From Methylococcaceae bacterium (GTDB taxonomy: Bacteria; Pseudomonadota; Gammaproteobacteria; Methylococcales; Methylococcaceae): 8,687 nucleotides of DNA. The stretch covers positions 1 through 8,687 of the forward strand of contig JAJRDJ010000236.1 of the NCBI GenBank assembly GCA_028678445.1. Direction: 5' to 3'. A program made the position numbers and the translations under genes. The notes beneath the pieces were generated by a model. The model saw only the letters and a list, made by a program, of their open reading frames with translations. It was not told the DNA's origin and did not search any database. Positions 1 to 5,626 of this stretch are shown here, piece after piece; the first letter of the stretch is position 1, and every line of letters starts with the position of its first letter.

Positions 1-56
1 AAAAAGCCGGACCCCTCCCGTGACCTTCACGAAGTCACGCTCGGCAGTCCGGCTTT
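1..56 (-). terminator. Rho-independent terminator, riboswitch expression platform
   Basis: A perfect 10-bp inverted repeat pairs positions 47-56 with 3-12 (minus-strand arms AAAGCCGGAC and GTCCGGCTTT). The minus-strand 3' arm runs into a five-T tract at 5-1. A second hairpin sits inside the loop (GTGAC at 20-24 against GTCAC at 34-38). The T tract exists only on the minus strand, since on the plus strand the stem is followed by CCGCTTG, so it acts on leftward transcription. The 5' arm shares bases 47-53 with the conserved 3' part of the upstream riboswitch-like aptamer, so the two structures cannot form at once. It would attenuate a gene left of the window. Confidence 0.75.
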
Positions 57-115
57 CCGCTTGATGGGATCCGCAACTTTCTGTCCCTACCTCTCGGTAG
101 GTTTAGCTTTAAGTT
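38..115 (-). ncRNA. GEMM-I-like (c-di-GMP-I family) riboswitch aptamer
   Basis: Read on the minus strand, the region follows the plan of the GEMM-I / c-di-GMP-I aptamer. It has an AAAGC-U-AAACC entry (110-100), a perfect 6-bp hairpin CCTACC-GAGA-GGTAGG (101-86) with a GNRA tetraloop, then GGGACAGAAAG (87-77), close to the family's GGGACGCAAAG. A GCGGA element and a short UCC/GGA stem follow, then GCCGGACTGCCGA (53-41), close to the family's GCCGGGUUGCCGA. AGC (108-106) can pair with GTT (77-75), replacing the usual GGC/GCC. Deviations are one extra U after AGC and AG for GC in the CGCAAAG element, so it is a divergent or variant member. Ligand identity (c-di-GMP, cGAMP or other) cannot be settled by eye. 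A terminator follows directly, and the regulated gene lies to the left, outside the window. Confidence 0.65.
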
Positions 116-122
116 CTTCTGG

Positions 123-150
123 AATTTATCCTATTTTTTCTAAACGTCAA
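123..150 (-). promoter_or_regulatory. Candidate sigma-70 promoter for the leftward riboswitch transcript
   Basis: On the minus strand a TTGACG -35 (150-145) and a TAAATT -10 (128-123) are separated by 16 bases. The -35 matches consensus at five of six positions and the -10 at four of six. The region is AT-rich, unlike the coding DNA around it. Transcription would start near 116-118, immediately before the riboswitch-like aptamer, which is where an aptamer's promoter should be. The call rests on spacing and position only. Confidence 0.45.
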
Positions 151-215
151 TACTGCATAACACTTACTCTAATTTACATTTTCCAGGCCTTCACGTGCGC
201 GGTCATAAAGTTTCG

Positions 216-240
216 AATAGGAGGAGAATAACCGCCTATT
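216..240 (+). other. Small hairpin overlapping a purine-rich GGAGGAG stretch
   Basis: AATAGG (216-221) pairs with CCTATT (235-240), and after one A/G mismatch GG pairs with CC, enclosing the loop AGAATAA (225-231). The stem includes a Shine-Dalgarno-like GGAGGAG (220-226). No start codon lies at a normal distance behind it; the first ATGs are at 246 and 251. TTTT at 239-242 follows the stem, so a weak terminator is an alternative reading. Function is unknown. Confidence 0.25.
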
Positions 241-250
241 TTAATATGGT

Positions 251-436
251 ATGGAAAATGCCTTTGTGGCAGTCGAATCCTTTGAACAAGTCCCCCATGG
301 TCATAACAGTGGCGACCGCACCACGCTAAATTCCGCTGAATCTCCCCTTCAACAACCTGGCCTGAACGCCTCCCTGCTCGCCAAGAAATCGAAACTGACC
401 AAGCGACAGTGGCCCCTTCAGGAGATGGAACGATGA
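251..436 (+). CDS. Unrecognised small ORF, 61 aa, doubtful
   Basis: This ORF starts at ATG 251 and encodes a 61-residue hydrophilic peptide with a basic C-terminal half (LLAKKSKLTKRQW) and no signal peptide or membrane segment. I recognise no family. The nearest Shine-Dalgarno-like sequence (GGAGGAG, 220-226) is about 24 bases upstream, too far for normal initiation, which argues against it. In its favour, its TGA overlaps the ATG of the next small ORF (ATGA at 433-436). It lies in the leader ahead of the pigment operon and could be a leader peptide, a decayed gene or chance. Confidence 0.2.
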   Translation: MENAFVAVESFEQVPHGHNSGDRTTLNSAESPLQQPGLNASLLAKKSKLTKRQWPLQEMER

Positions 437-594
437 TCCCGAGATTGCCCCCTGATGGGGCGGCCTACGGCCGGATCCATCCATCGCTCCCGAACCAGCG
501 GGGCGAAGTCCGGGAAACAGCCTCATGGGGGCATCCGGCGGAAATTCAGCGGATCCTGGTCGATAGCCCTTGCCGACTTCAGTTGGCCGCCTAA
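433..594 (+). CDS. Unrecognised small ORF, 53 aa, with plausible RBS
   Basis: This is a 53-residue reading frame from ATG 433. A GGAG Shine-Dalgarno (420-423) sits nine bases upstream and the start overlaps the previous ORF's stop as ATGA. The peptide (beginning MIPRLPPDGAAYGR) has no recognised domain, signal or membrane segment. It spans two small GC hairpins (447-461 and 462-472). The RBS and overlap are the only reasons to list it. GC-rich DNA often leaves such frames open by chance, so it may be non-coding leader. Confidence 0.2.
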   Translation: MIPRLPPDGAAYGRIHPSLPNQRGEVRETASWGHPAEIQRILVDSPCRLQLAA

Positions 595-705
595 AATGCT
601 GACTTATACTGAGTTTGCTAAAAGATGGACACCCTATCGCCCATTGGCAAGATGCTTCCATCCCGACCCTGGAACCGTTCCTGATCCCTCTGTCTCTCAA
701 CCCTT
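437..705. other. Leader region without a confident gene
   Basis: No confident gene is seen on either strand between the 61-aa ORF and the methyltransferase gene. Besides the 53-aa ORF, a 40-residue frame runs from ATG 596 to 718. Its TGA overlaps the alternative methyltransferase start at 715 as ATGA. Two adjacent hairpins, GCCCC/GGGGC (447-451 with 457-461) and GGCC/GGCC (462-465 with 469-472), lack a T tract and so do not look like terminators. The long minus-strand frame across 326-700 has no RBS or recognisable motif. The region probably holds the operon promoter and an untranslated leader. Confidence 0.5.
583..610 (+). promoter_or_regulatory. Candidate sigma-70 promoter of the pigment operon
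   Basis: TTGGCC (583-588) and TATACT (605-610) are spaced by 16 bases. The -10 matches consensus at five of six positions and the -35 at four of six. The predicted start near 617 leaves a leader of about 90 bases before the methyltransferase gene. It is the best promoter-like pair I see just upstream of the first confident gene. No operator-like palindrome is obvious around it. Confidence 0.4.
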
Positions 706-1464
706 ATGTGCCGCATGAATACCGAACCACCCTTCACGCCCCACCCCGTTCTGAAACCCCATTACAGTGACCTGCAGGAAAAACAGCCATTTCTGCGCAA
801 AGTGTTCGATGACTCCGCCGAACATTACGAGCGCATCGCCACTTGGGGTTTCTTTGGTACGGGCAACTGGTATCGACGCGGTGCGCTGCGGCGGGCGGGT
901 TTGACGCCGGGTATGCAAGTGGTGGACATTGCTGCGGGTACGGGCATCACCGCCCGGGCAGCGGCCGACATTACCGGGACCGCCGCCGCGGTCACTTGCG
1001 TGGAACCCAGCGCCGGCATGCTGCGTGAATCCGCCCGGCGGCTCCCGGCGGCACGGCATATTCAAGGCATGGCGGATGGCATTCCGCTGTCGGATGGCGA
1101 GTTCGATTTTATGAGCATGGGTTTTGCCCTGCGGCACGTGGAAGACCTGGAAACTGCGTTCCGGGAATTTCTGAGAGTCCTGAAGCCCGGCGGGCGCTTG
1201 CTCATCCTGGACATCACCAAACCCGAGGGGGACTTCGCCAACTGGCTGACGCGCCTGTATTTCCGCGACCTCATGCCAGGTCTGACCCGGCTGATGACGG
1301 GCAGCCGGGAGGCGCAATACCTGATGGAATACTACTGGGAAACCCTGAACCTGATGGTCGAACCCGAACGGGTCCTGGAGGCGCTGGCCGCGGCTGGCTT
1401 CCAGCAAGCGTCGCGGGAAGTCCAAGCGGGGATCTTCAGCGAGTACACCGCCCGGAAACCATGA
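706..1464 (+). CDS. UbiE/COQ5-like SAM-dependent methyltransferase
   Basis: This is a cytoplasmic class I SAM-dependent methyltransferase of the UbiE/COQ5 type, 252 aa, close to the family's usual size. The SAM-binding motif I is VVDIAAGTG at residues 72-80, with an acidic residue E100 at the end of strand 2. The family-typical MGFALRHV (138-145) and RVLKPGGRLLILDITKP (157-173) follow. UbiE proper methylates ubiquinone or menaquinone precursors. Here, as first gene of a pigment operon with a chorismatase, methylation of the aryl head group (for example the O-methyl of xanthomonadins) is a better guess, but that is inference. The start is uncertain: neither ATG 706 nor ATG 715 has a clear Shine-Dalgarno. 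Its stop overlaps the next gene's ATG as ATGA, implying translational coupling. A promoter-like pair lies about 100 bases upstream. Confidence 0.85.
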   Translation: MCRMNTEPPFTPHPVLKPHYSDLQEKQPFLRKVFDDSAEHYERIATWGFFGTGNWYRRGALRRAGLTPGMQVVDIAAGTGITARAAADITGTAAAVTCVEPSAGMLRESARRLPAARHIQGMADGIPLSDGEFDFMSMGFALRHVEDLETAFREFLRVLKPGGRLLILDITKPEGDFANWLTRLYFRDLMPGLTRLMTGSREAQYLMEYYWETLNLMVEPERVLEALAAAGFQQASREVQAGIFSEYTARKP

Positions 1465-2060
1465 TCCTCCGGGGCTGGCGGCGGGAACTGCTGGCTGGCG
1501 CTCTGCCCTGGCTGGTGTTCGGCTTCGGCCGGATGACCGGCTATCCGGCCATTGCGGCCAGCCTCGCCATTTTTTGCTGGCTAGCGGTAAGGGGGTTCGC
1601 CTGGCGCGAGACCAAGGTATTCGAGCTGGCCATCCTCATCTGCTTCAGCGCGGCGGCGATGGCTTCGGAGCACCCCCTGGCCAACCGGGTCGGAGTCATG
1701 CTGCCGCTGATCCTGGGCCTGATGGCGTTCGGATCGGTCCTCCTCGGCCGGCCCTGCACTCTGCAGTACGCCCGGCTCATGGTGGGTCCGGAGTGGTGGA
1801 ACAACCGGCATTTCATAGCGGTCAACCGTGTGCTGACCCTGGTTTGGGGTGGCTGTTTTCTGCTCTCAACGGTATTGTCGCTCCTTTCAGGAACGGCAAA
1901 CCGTCTACCGGCACTGGGCCTGAGCGGGATCCAGCTCGGTCTCTACGCCGGGGCGCTCTGGTATACTCGTGCCTACCCTCGCTGGTATCGTCTCCATCGT
2001 TACCTTCCCCTGGTCCGTTCGGGGAAAGAACCCTATATGAAACCACCGTTGAAAGACTGA
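1461..2060 (+). CDS. Polytopic inner-membrane protein, unknown function
   Basis: This 199-residue protein is dominated by hydrophobic segments at roughly 9-24, 28-45, 53-70, 76-95, 121-143 and 152-170, so about five or six transmembrane helices. A polar stretch between helices reads GRPCTLQYARLMVGPEWWN (96-114). This resembles a motif (G-R-P-x-T-L-Q-Y-A-R then a W/N-rich turn) that I associate with uncharacterised bacterial membrane proteins, but I cannot give a function. The C-terminus is basic and probably cytoplasmic. The gene overlaps the methyltransferase by four bases (ATGA), and its TGA shares a base with the ATG of the flavoenzyme gene (TGATG), so it is firmly within the operon. A role in pigment handling in the membrane is inferred from context only. 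Confidence 0.8.
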   Translation: MILRGWRRELLAGALPWLVFGFGRMTGYPAIAASLAIFCWLAVRGFAWRETKVFELAILICFSAAAMASEHPLANRVGVMLPLILGLMAFGSVLLGRPCTLQYARLMVGPEWWNNRHFIAVNRVLTLVWGGCFLLSTVLSLLSGTANRLPALGLSGIQLGLYAGALWYTRAYPRWYRLHRYLPLVRSGKEPYMKPPLKD

Positions 2061-3343
2061 TGGCCGCCCCCACTGCAACCCTGAACCCCCGCCACTGTGA
2101 TGTCCTGATCATGGGCGGCGGGCCCGCCGGCGCTGCTGCCGGAGCACTACTTGCAGAGCGCGGCTGGCATGCCGTGATCCTCGACAAAGACCATCACCCG
2201 CGTTTTCACATTGGCGAAAGCCTGCTGCCTCTGAGCATGCCTTACCTGGAGCGGCTCGGCGTCTGCGAGGCCGTGGAGCGTATCGGCCTCAGGAAATACG
2301 CGGCGGAGTTCCATTCGGTCTATCACGGCAAAAGCGCCACCTTCAATTTCGGCGAGGCTCTCAAACGGGATTACCCCTATGCCTATGAAGTGCGCCGTTC
2401 GGAATTCGATCATCTGCTCCTGCGGAATGCCGCCGCCAAGGGCACCGAAGTTCATGAAGGCTGGCGCGTCGACCGCGCGGAAGTCGATGGTGGCGAGATC
2501 CGTTCTGTCTCGGCGGTCGACGAAAACGGTCAGCGAGAGAACTGGCAGGCCCGGTTCTACATCGATGCCACCGGGAGGGATACCTTCATGGCCGATCTTC
2601 TGGGCGTCAAGGAGCGCAATCCCCGCCATCGCAGTGCCGCCCTCTATGCTCATTTCACAGGAGCGCAGCGCAATACCGGCCGCGATGAAGGCAATATCTG
2701 CATTTACTGGTTCGACCATGGCTGGTTCTGGATGATCCCGCTCAAGGATGGCGCCATGAGCGTGGGCGCGGTGTGCAAGCCGGAATACCTGAAGAACCGC
2801 GAGGTCCCGGTCGAGCAATTCCTGCATGACACCATCGCACTCTGCCCTGGTGTCGCCAAACGCCTGAAAGAAGCTAATCTGGCGAGTGAAGTCACCGCTA
2901 CCGGCAATTATTCCTACCAGTCGCGCCGCATGACCGGCCGGAATTTCCTGATGGCCGGGGATGCCTATGCCTTCATCGACCCGGTGTTTTCCAGCGGCGT
3001 GCATCTTGCACTCAATAGTGCCTTTCTCGCGGCGGACATGGTGGATGGAATCCTGCATGACCCGGCCACGGCACCGCGCCGGCTGCGTGCCTTCGAATCC
3101 CAAATTCACAAAGGATTGGGGGTTTTCTCCTGGTTTATTTATCGCATCACCTCTCCCGCCGTTCGCGACCTCTTCATGAACCCGGAAAACCTGTTTCGCG
3201 TGCGCGAGGCCGTCACCTCCGTACTTGCTGGCGATCTCTTCCGCGACACCCCCCTGCGCTGGCCGTTGTCCACCTTCAGGGTCATCTACTACATCAAGAG
3301 CCTGCTGATCCGGTGGGGTGTGGTGCCAGCCATCAGCCGCTGA
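2060..3343 (+). CDS. Flavin-dependent halogenase-like FAD monooxygenase
   Basis: This is a 427-aa FAD-dependent oxidoreductase of the tryptophan-halogenase superfamily. An N-terminal Rossmann motif GGGPAG (19-24) is followed by FHIGESLLP (49-57). A DATGR segment (169-173), the halogenase signature WxWxIP as WFWMIP (222-227), and the FAD-contact motif GDAYAFIDP (300-308) come after. Lys79 in LRKYAAEF sits where halogenases of phenols and pyrroles carry their invariant lysine, which suggests true halogenating ability, though the alignment is by eye. The likely substrate is the aryl head of a carrier-bound or finished polyene, since brominated xanthomonadins have a comparable pigment-cluster gene. 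An activity other than halogenation (hydroxylation or reduction) is possible. ATG 2060 was chosen because it overlaps the upstream stop (TGATG) and sits just ahead of the Rossmann fold. The frame stays open upstream to 1574, but those codons overlap the membrane-protein gene. Confidence 0.85.
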   Translation: MAAPTATLNPRHCDVLIMGGGPAGAAAGALLAERGWHAVILDKDHHPRFHIGESLLPLSMPYLERLGVCEAVERIGLRKYAAEFHSVYHGKSATFNFGEALKRDYPYAYEVRRSEFDHLLLRNAAAKGTEVHEGWRVDRAEVDGGEIRSVSAVDENGQRENWQARFYIDATGRDTFMADLLGVKERNPRHRSAALYAHFTGAQRNTGRDEGNICIYWFDHGWFWMIPLKDGAMSVGAVCKPEYLKNREVPVEQFLHDTIALCPGVAKRLKEANLASEVTATGNYSYQSRRMTGRNFLMAGDAYAFIDPVFSSGVHLALNSAFLAADMVDGILHDPATAPRRLRAFESQIHKGLGVFSWFIYRITSPAVRDLFMNPENLFRVREAVTSVLAGDLFRDTPLRWPLSTFRVIYYIKSLLIRWGVVPAISR

Positions 3344-3347
3344 CACG

Positions 3348-4439
3348 GTGACCAAGCCTAGCCTGCAAAGCGCTTCGATCGCCGTGCCCATATCGCCGCC
3401 GATCTTGTTGACGAGTGCGCAAGGACCCGCCCCAGTTTCCACCCACGGCAGCCTTCCGCACCAGGTTTATCTGCCCGGAGGAGACAAACTCGTGTTGCCC
3501 CAGGGGCTGCATCTCCTGGGGGTCATTGAGCACGGTACCGATGCGGCTATCCCGGCGACCGAGCATGACGCGCCGGTCGCCTCGCTCGCCCTGGAAGTCC
3601 TGGGTGGCTGCCCCGGGCGGGAAGTTTGGTTGACCCCGTCCCGGGTCAGTTATGGGGAATCCGCCGGTATTCGCTACGCCCGAAGCAAGGAGGTACTGTT
3701 CGGCGTGGCGCGCTGCCCGGCGGAAGAACTCGGGCCAGCCGCCTATCAGGCCTATCGCGACATCATCGCCTTGACCCGCCAGCTCGGCGCCGGTCCGTTG
3801 TTTCGGCTGTGGAACTACTTTCCCGGCATCAACGAGGAGCAGGCTGGGCAGGAGCGCTACAGGCAGTTCTGCGCGGGCCGGTATGAGGCCCTGGCTGAAT
3901 CGGGTTATTCGCTCGCCGAGGATCTCCCCGCCGCCAGCGCCATCGGCACCCGGCATGGCGAACTCTGGGTCATCTTCCTGGCCGGTCGCGGCACCGCTAC
4001 CCAGATAGAAAACCCGCGGCAAATCAGCGCATTCCGCTATCCACCAAAATATGGTCCGCGTAGTCCGTCCTTTTCGCGCGCGATCCGTTTCGAGGCGGCC
4101 GGGGGCCCGAGCCTCTTCATTTCGGGCACCGCGAGCATCCTTGGCCATGAAACCGTGCAGCAGGGCGACCCGATCGGCCAGTGCGAAACCACGCTGGGGA
4201 ACCTCCGGGCCCTGCTCGCGCGGGTAAGTGCCGGTGAACTCGACGGACTCGGCCCGCGCGCGGCATGGAAGGTTTACCTCCGCCACGCACGAGACCTTAC
4301 AGCGGTGCGGGACTGCCTGGGCCGGGTACTCGATCCCACCAGTCCACTGCTCTTTCTCGCCGGCGATATTTGCCGGGAATCACTGTTGCTGGAGATCGAA
4401 GGCATTGTGGAACTTCGGGAGGAACCCCGGCAATGCTAA
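3348..4439 (+). CDS. Chorismatase (FkbO/Hyg5/XanB2 family), hydroxybenzoate-forming
   Basis: This 363-aa protein matches chorismatases, which remove pyruvate from chorismate. XanB2 and Hyg5 yield 3-hydroxybenzoate (XanB2 also 4-hydroxybenzoate), and FkbO yields a dihydroxycyclohexadiene acid. Family-typical blocks are GPLFRLWNYFPGIN (149-162), RYRQFCAGRYEAL (170-182), AASAIG (195-200), RQISAFRYPPKYGPRSPSFS (224-243), LFISGTASILGHETV (256-270) and GDICRESLLLEIEG (339-352). Cys342 in the last block may be the cysteine found in 3-hydroxybenzoate-forming enzymes, but I assign it from memory of the family. In a pigment operon it would supply the aryl starter unit, as XanB2 does for xanthomonadin. 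GTG 3348 lies four bases after the previous stop and is preferred over GTG 3318, which would overlap the flavoenzyme gene by 26 bases. The first 35 or so residues are poor in family motifs, so a later start is possible. Confidence 0.88.
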   Translation: MTKPSLQSASIAVPISPPILLTSAQGPAPVSTHGSLPHQVYLPGGDKLVLPQGLHLLGVIEHGTDAAIPATEHDAPVASLALEVLGGCPGREVWLTPSRVSYGESAGIRYARSKEVLFGVARCPAEELGPAAYQAYRDIIALTRQLGAGPLFRLWNYFPGINEEQAGQERYRQFCAGRYEALAESGYSLAEDLPAASAIGTRHGELWVIFLAGRGTATQIENPRQISAFRYPPKYGPRSPSFSRAIRFEAAGGPSLFISGTASILGHETVQQGDPIGQCETTLGNLRALLARVSAGELDGLGPRAAWKVYLRHARDLTAVRDCLGRVLDPTSPLLFLAGDICRESLLLEIEGIVELREEPRQC

Positions 4440-4505
4440 TGTATCGCCCCCAATCACTATCGCGCCGGTCACAGCGGCCGGAACCATCCACAAGGAACAC
4501 CTGAC

Positions 4506-4772
4506 ATGAGCGCACAGAATCCCCTGGAATCCGAGTTGGCCCAGCTGCTGACCGAAGCACTGAACCTCGAAACCGCGCCGGATACCATCGACCCGGAGGC
4601 ACCACTCTACGGGGAGGGGCTGGGCCTTGATTCCATCGATTTGCTGGAATTGTCGGTGGTAATCTCCAAAAAATTCGGTTTCCAGATCAAATCGGACGAC
4701 CCCGACATCGCCCGAATTTTCTCCTCGCTTCGCGACTTGGCCGAGGCCGTTGCCACCCGCCGGACGCTCTGA
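4506..4772 (+). CDS. Acyl carrier protein of the polyene pathway
   Basis: This is an 88-aa acidic protein of standard acyl-carrier size. The phosphopantetheine attachment site is Ser43 in GLGLDSIDLLEL (38-49), which gives the expected DSI motif at the start of helix 2. It would carry the aryl starter or the growing polyene for type II ketosynthases, which are not in this window. ATG 4506 is supported by AAGGA (4492-4496) nine bases upstream, one of the clearest ribosome binding sites in the operon. It follows the chorismatase stop after 66 bases, the widest gap inside the operon, with no terminator-like hairpin in it. The stop is one base from the next start. A separate role in fatty acid synthesis is unlikely given the neighbours. 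Confidence 0.92.
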   Translation: MSAQNPLESELAQLLTEALNLETAPDTIDPEAPLYGEGLGLDSIDLLELSVVISKKFGFQIKSDDPDIARIFSSLRDLAEAVATRRTL

Positions 4773-4773
4773 C

Positions 4774-5451
4774 ATGCTCTCGAGGGTTCTGTTGGCGCCG
4801 GTCCTGATAGGCGGCTTCCCGCTGGTGTCCTATGCCCTTCTGAAAACGGGCGTGTTGCCGACTCACTGGCTGGGGTTGCCGGACGGCGCGCTGGCCGTCG
4901 GCCTGTTCATGGGGCTGGTGGCACGGGGCAGCCCGGCCATCAGGCTAAGTCTCGCCATCCTGGCCATGGCTGCCTGTCTGGCCGGGCTGTCGCTGGCACC
5001 CCAAATGACGGTGGGCCTGCTGCCGGTGCTGGTCAACCTGCTGCTCGCGCGGCTGTTCCAGATGACCCTGCAACCCGGCGCGGAGCCGCTGATCTCCCGC
5101 ATCGCGCGCATCGCCCGGCAGGAACCCGCCGGATTGCCCGCCGAGCTGGCCGATTACACCCGGCGGCTGACGCTGGCCTGGACCGTGTTTTTCCTGCTTT
5201 TGGCCCTGAATTCGCTGCTTCTTGCGGCTTTCGCCAGCATGAACACCATACTGATGTTCGCCAATACACTGAACGTCCTGTTCATGGCGATTTTCTTCGT
5301 GGTCGAAAATATCTATCGGCTCTATCGTTATCAGGCTTATCCGCACACGCCCTTGTTGCGGCTGATGGCAACGCTCGCCCAACATGGCTGGCGACTCCCC
5401 GAGACCGCGTCGGCGCCGGGTGTCGCCGCTGGCCCGGAGCGGCCGCATTGA
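4774..5451 (+). CDS. COG4648-type membrane protein of aryl-polyene clusters (ApeG-like)
   Basis: This 225-aa integral membrane protein has hydrophobic segments near 4-22, 37-50, 57-76, 79-95, 132-154 and 157-180. The central polar block PGAEPLISRIARIARQEP (101-118) followed by LPAELADYTRRLTLAW (121-136) fits the COG4648 family that commonly sits beside the ACP and ligase genes in aryl-polyene clusters. Its biochemical role is not established to my knowledge. An organising or membrane-anchoring role for the polyene synthase is only conjecture. ATG 4774 is one base past the ACP stop (TGACATG) and starts directly at the first hydrophobic segment. A longer frame from 4750 would overlap the ACP gene and is disfavoured. 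The C-terminal tail from about residue 200 is polar and proline/alanine-rich. Confidence 0.85.
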   Translation: MLSRVLLAPVLIGGFPLVSYALLKTGVLPTHWLGLPDGALAVGLFMGLVARGSPAIRLSLAILAMAACLAGLSLAPQMTVGLLPVLVNLLLARLFQMTLQPGAEPLISRIARIARQEPAGLPAELADYTRRLTLAWTVFFLLLALNSLLLAAFASMNTILMFANTLNVLFMAIFFVVENIYRLYRYQAYPHTPLLRLMATLAQHGWRLPETASAPGVAAGPERPH

Positions 5452-5458
5452 AGCCCGC

Positions 5459-5626
5459 ATGAAGGTACTGATATTCGATACCCAGCCCACCCTGAAGGGG
5501 CGTATCCCCGGCCGACGGAACGCACCTGGCGTCATGATCGTGGACGCATCGCTGGCGGCGGACCATTTCGTAACTGCCGTCACCCGGGCCAAGGTCATCG
5601 CTGAGGCGCGGCCCGAAACACCATGA
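5459..5626 (+). CDS. Unrecognised 55-aa ORF within the operon
   Basis: A 55-residue frame starts at ATG 5459, seven bases after the COG4648 gene's stop, and its TGA overlaps the acyltransferase ATG as ATGA. The tight fit on both sides suggests translation. The peptide starts MKVLIFDTQPTLKGR and continues APGVMIVDASLAADHF. It is mixed alpha/beta in character without a signal or membrane segment, and I recognise no family. Related aryl-polyene clusters often have an adenylation ligase or dehydratase near this spot, so it could be a remnant of a deleted gene, but no motif of either is visible. A longer frame opens at 5384 but overlaps the upstream gene, and its extra residues are arginine-rich and unconvincing. 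Confidence 0.5.
   Translation: MKVLIFDTQPTLKGRIPGRRNAPGVMIVDASLAADHFVTAVTRAKVIAEARPETP

Noticed and set aside
3..56. Terminator for plus-strand transcription
   Set aside because: The stem is perfect, but the plus-strand sequence after it lacks a T tract. The T run occurs only on the minus strand.
447..472. Two adjacent GC hairpins as a terminator or attenuator
   Set aside because: The stems are four to five base pairs and are not followed by T residues. Such hairpins are expected by chance in DNA of this composition.
326..700. 124-residue minus-strand frame in the leader
   Set aside because: It has no ribosome binding site, domain or membrane segment, and would place a gene antisense to the operon leader. 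I leave the region unassigned.
697..1425. Long minus-strand frame opposite the methyltransferase gene
   Set aside because: It is a GC-rich shadow of the UbiE-like gene. Its peptide is low-complexity and has no recognisable motif.
706..1464. Housekeeping ubiquinone UbiE
   Set aside because: The protein resembles UbiE, but none of the ubi neighbours (ubiJ, ubiB, tat genes) is present and it is coupled to pigment genes, so I do not give it the symbol.
2147..3442. 431-residue minus-strand frame opposite the flavoenzyme
   Set aside because: The plus strand has a full set of halogenase-family motifs here, and the antisense peptide has none.
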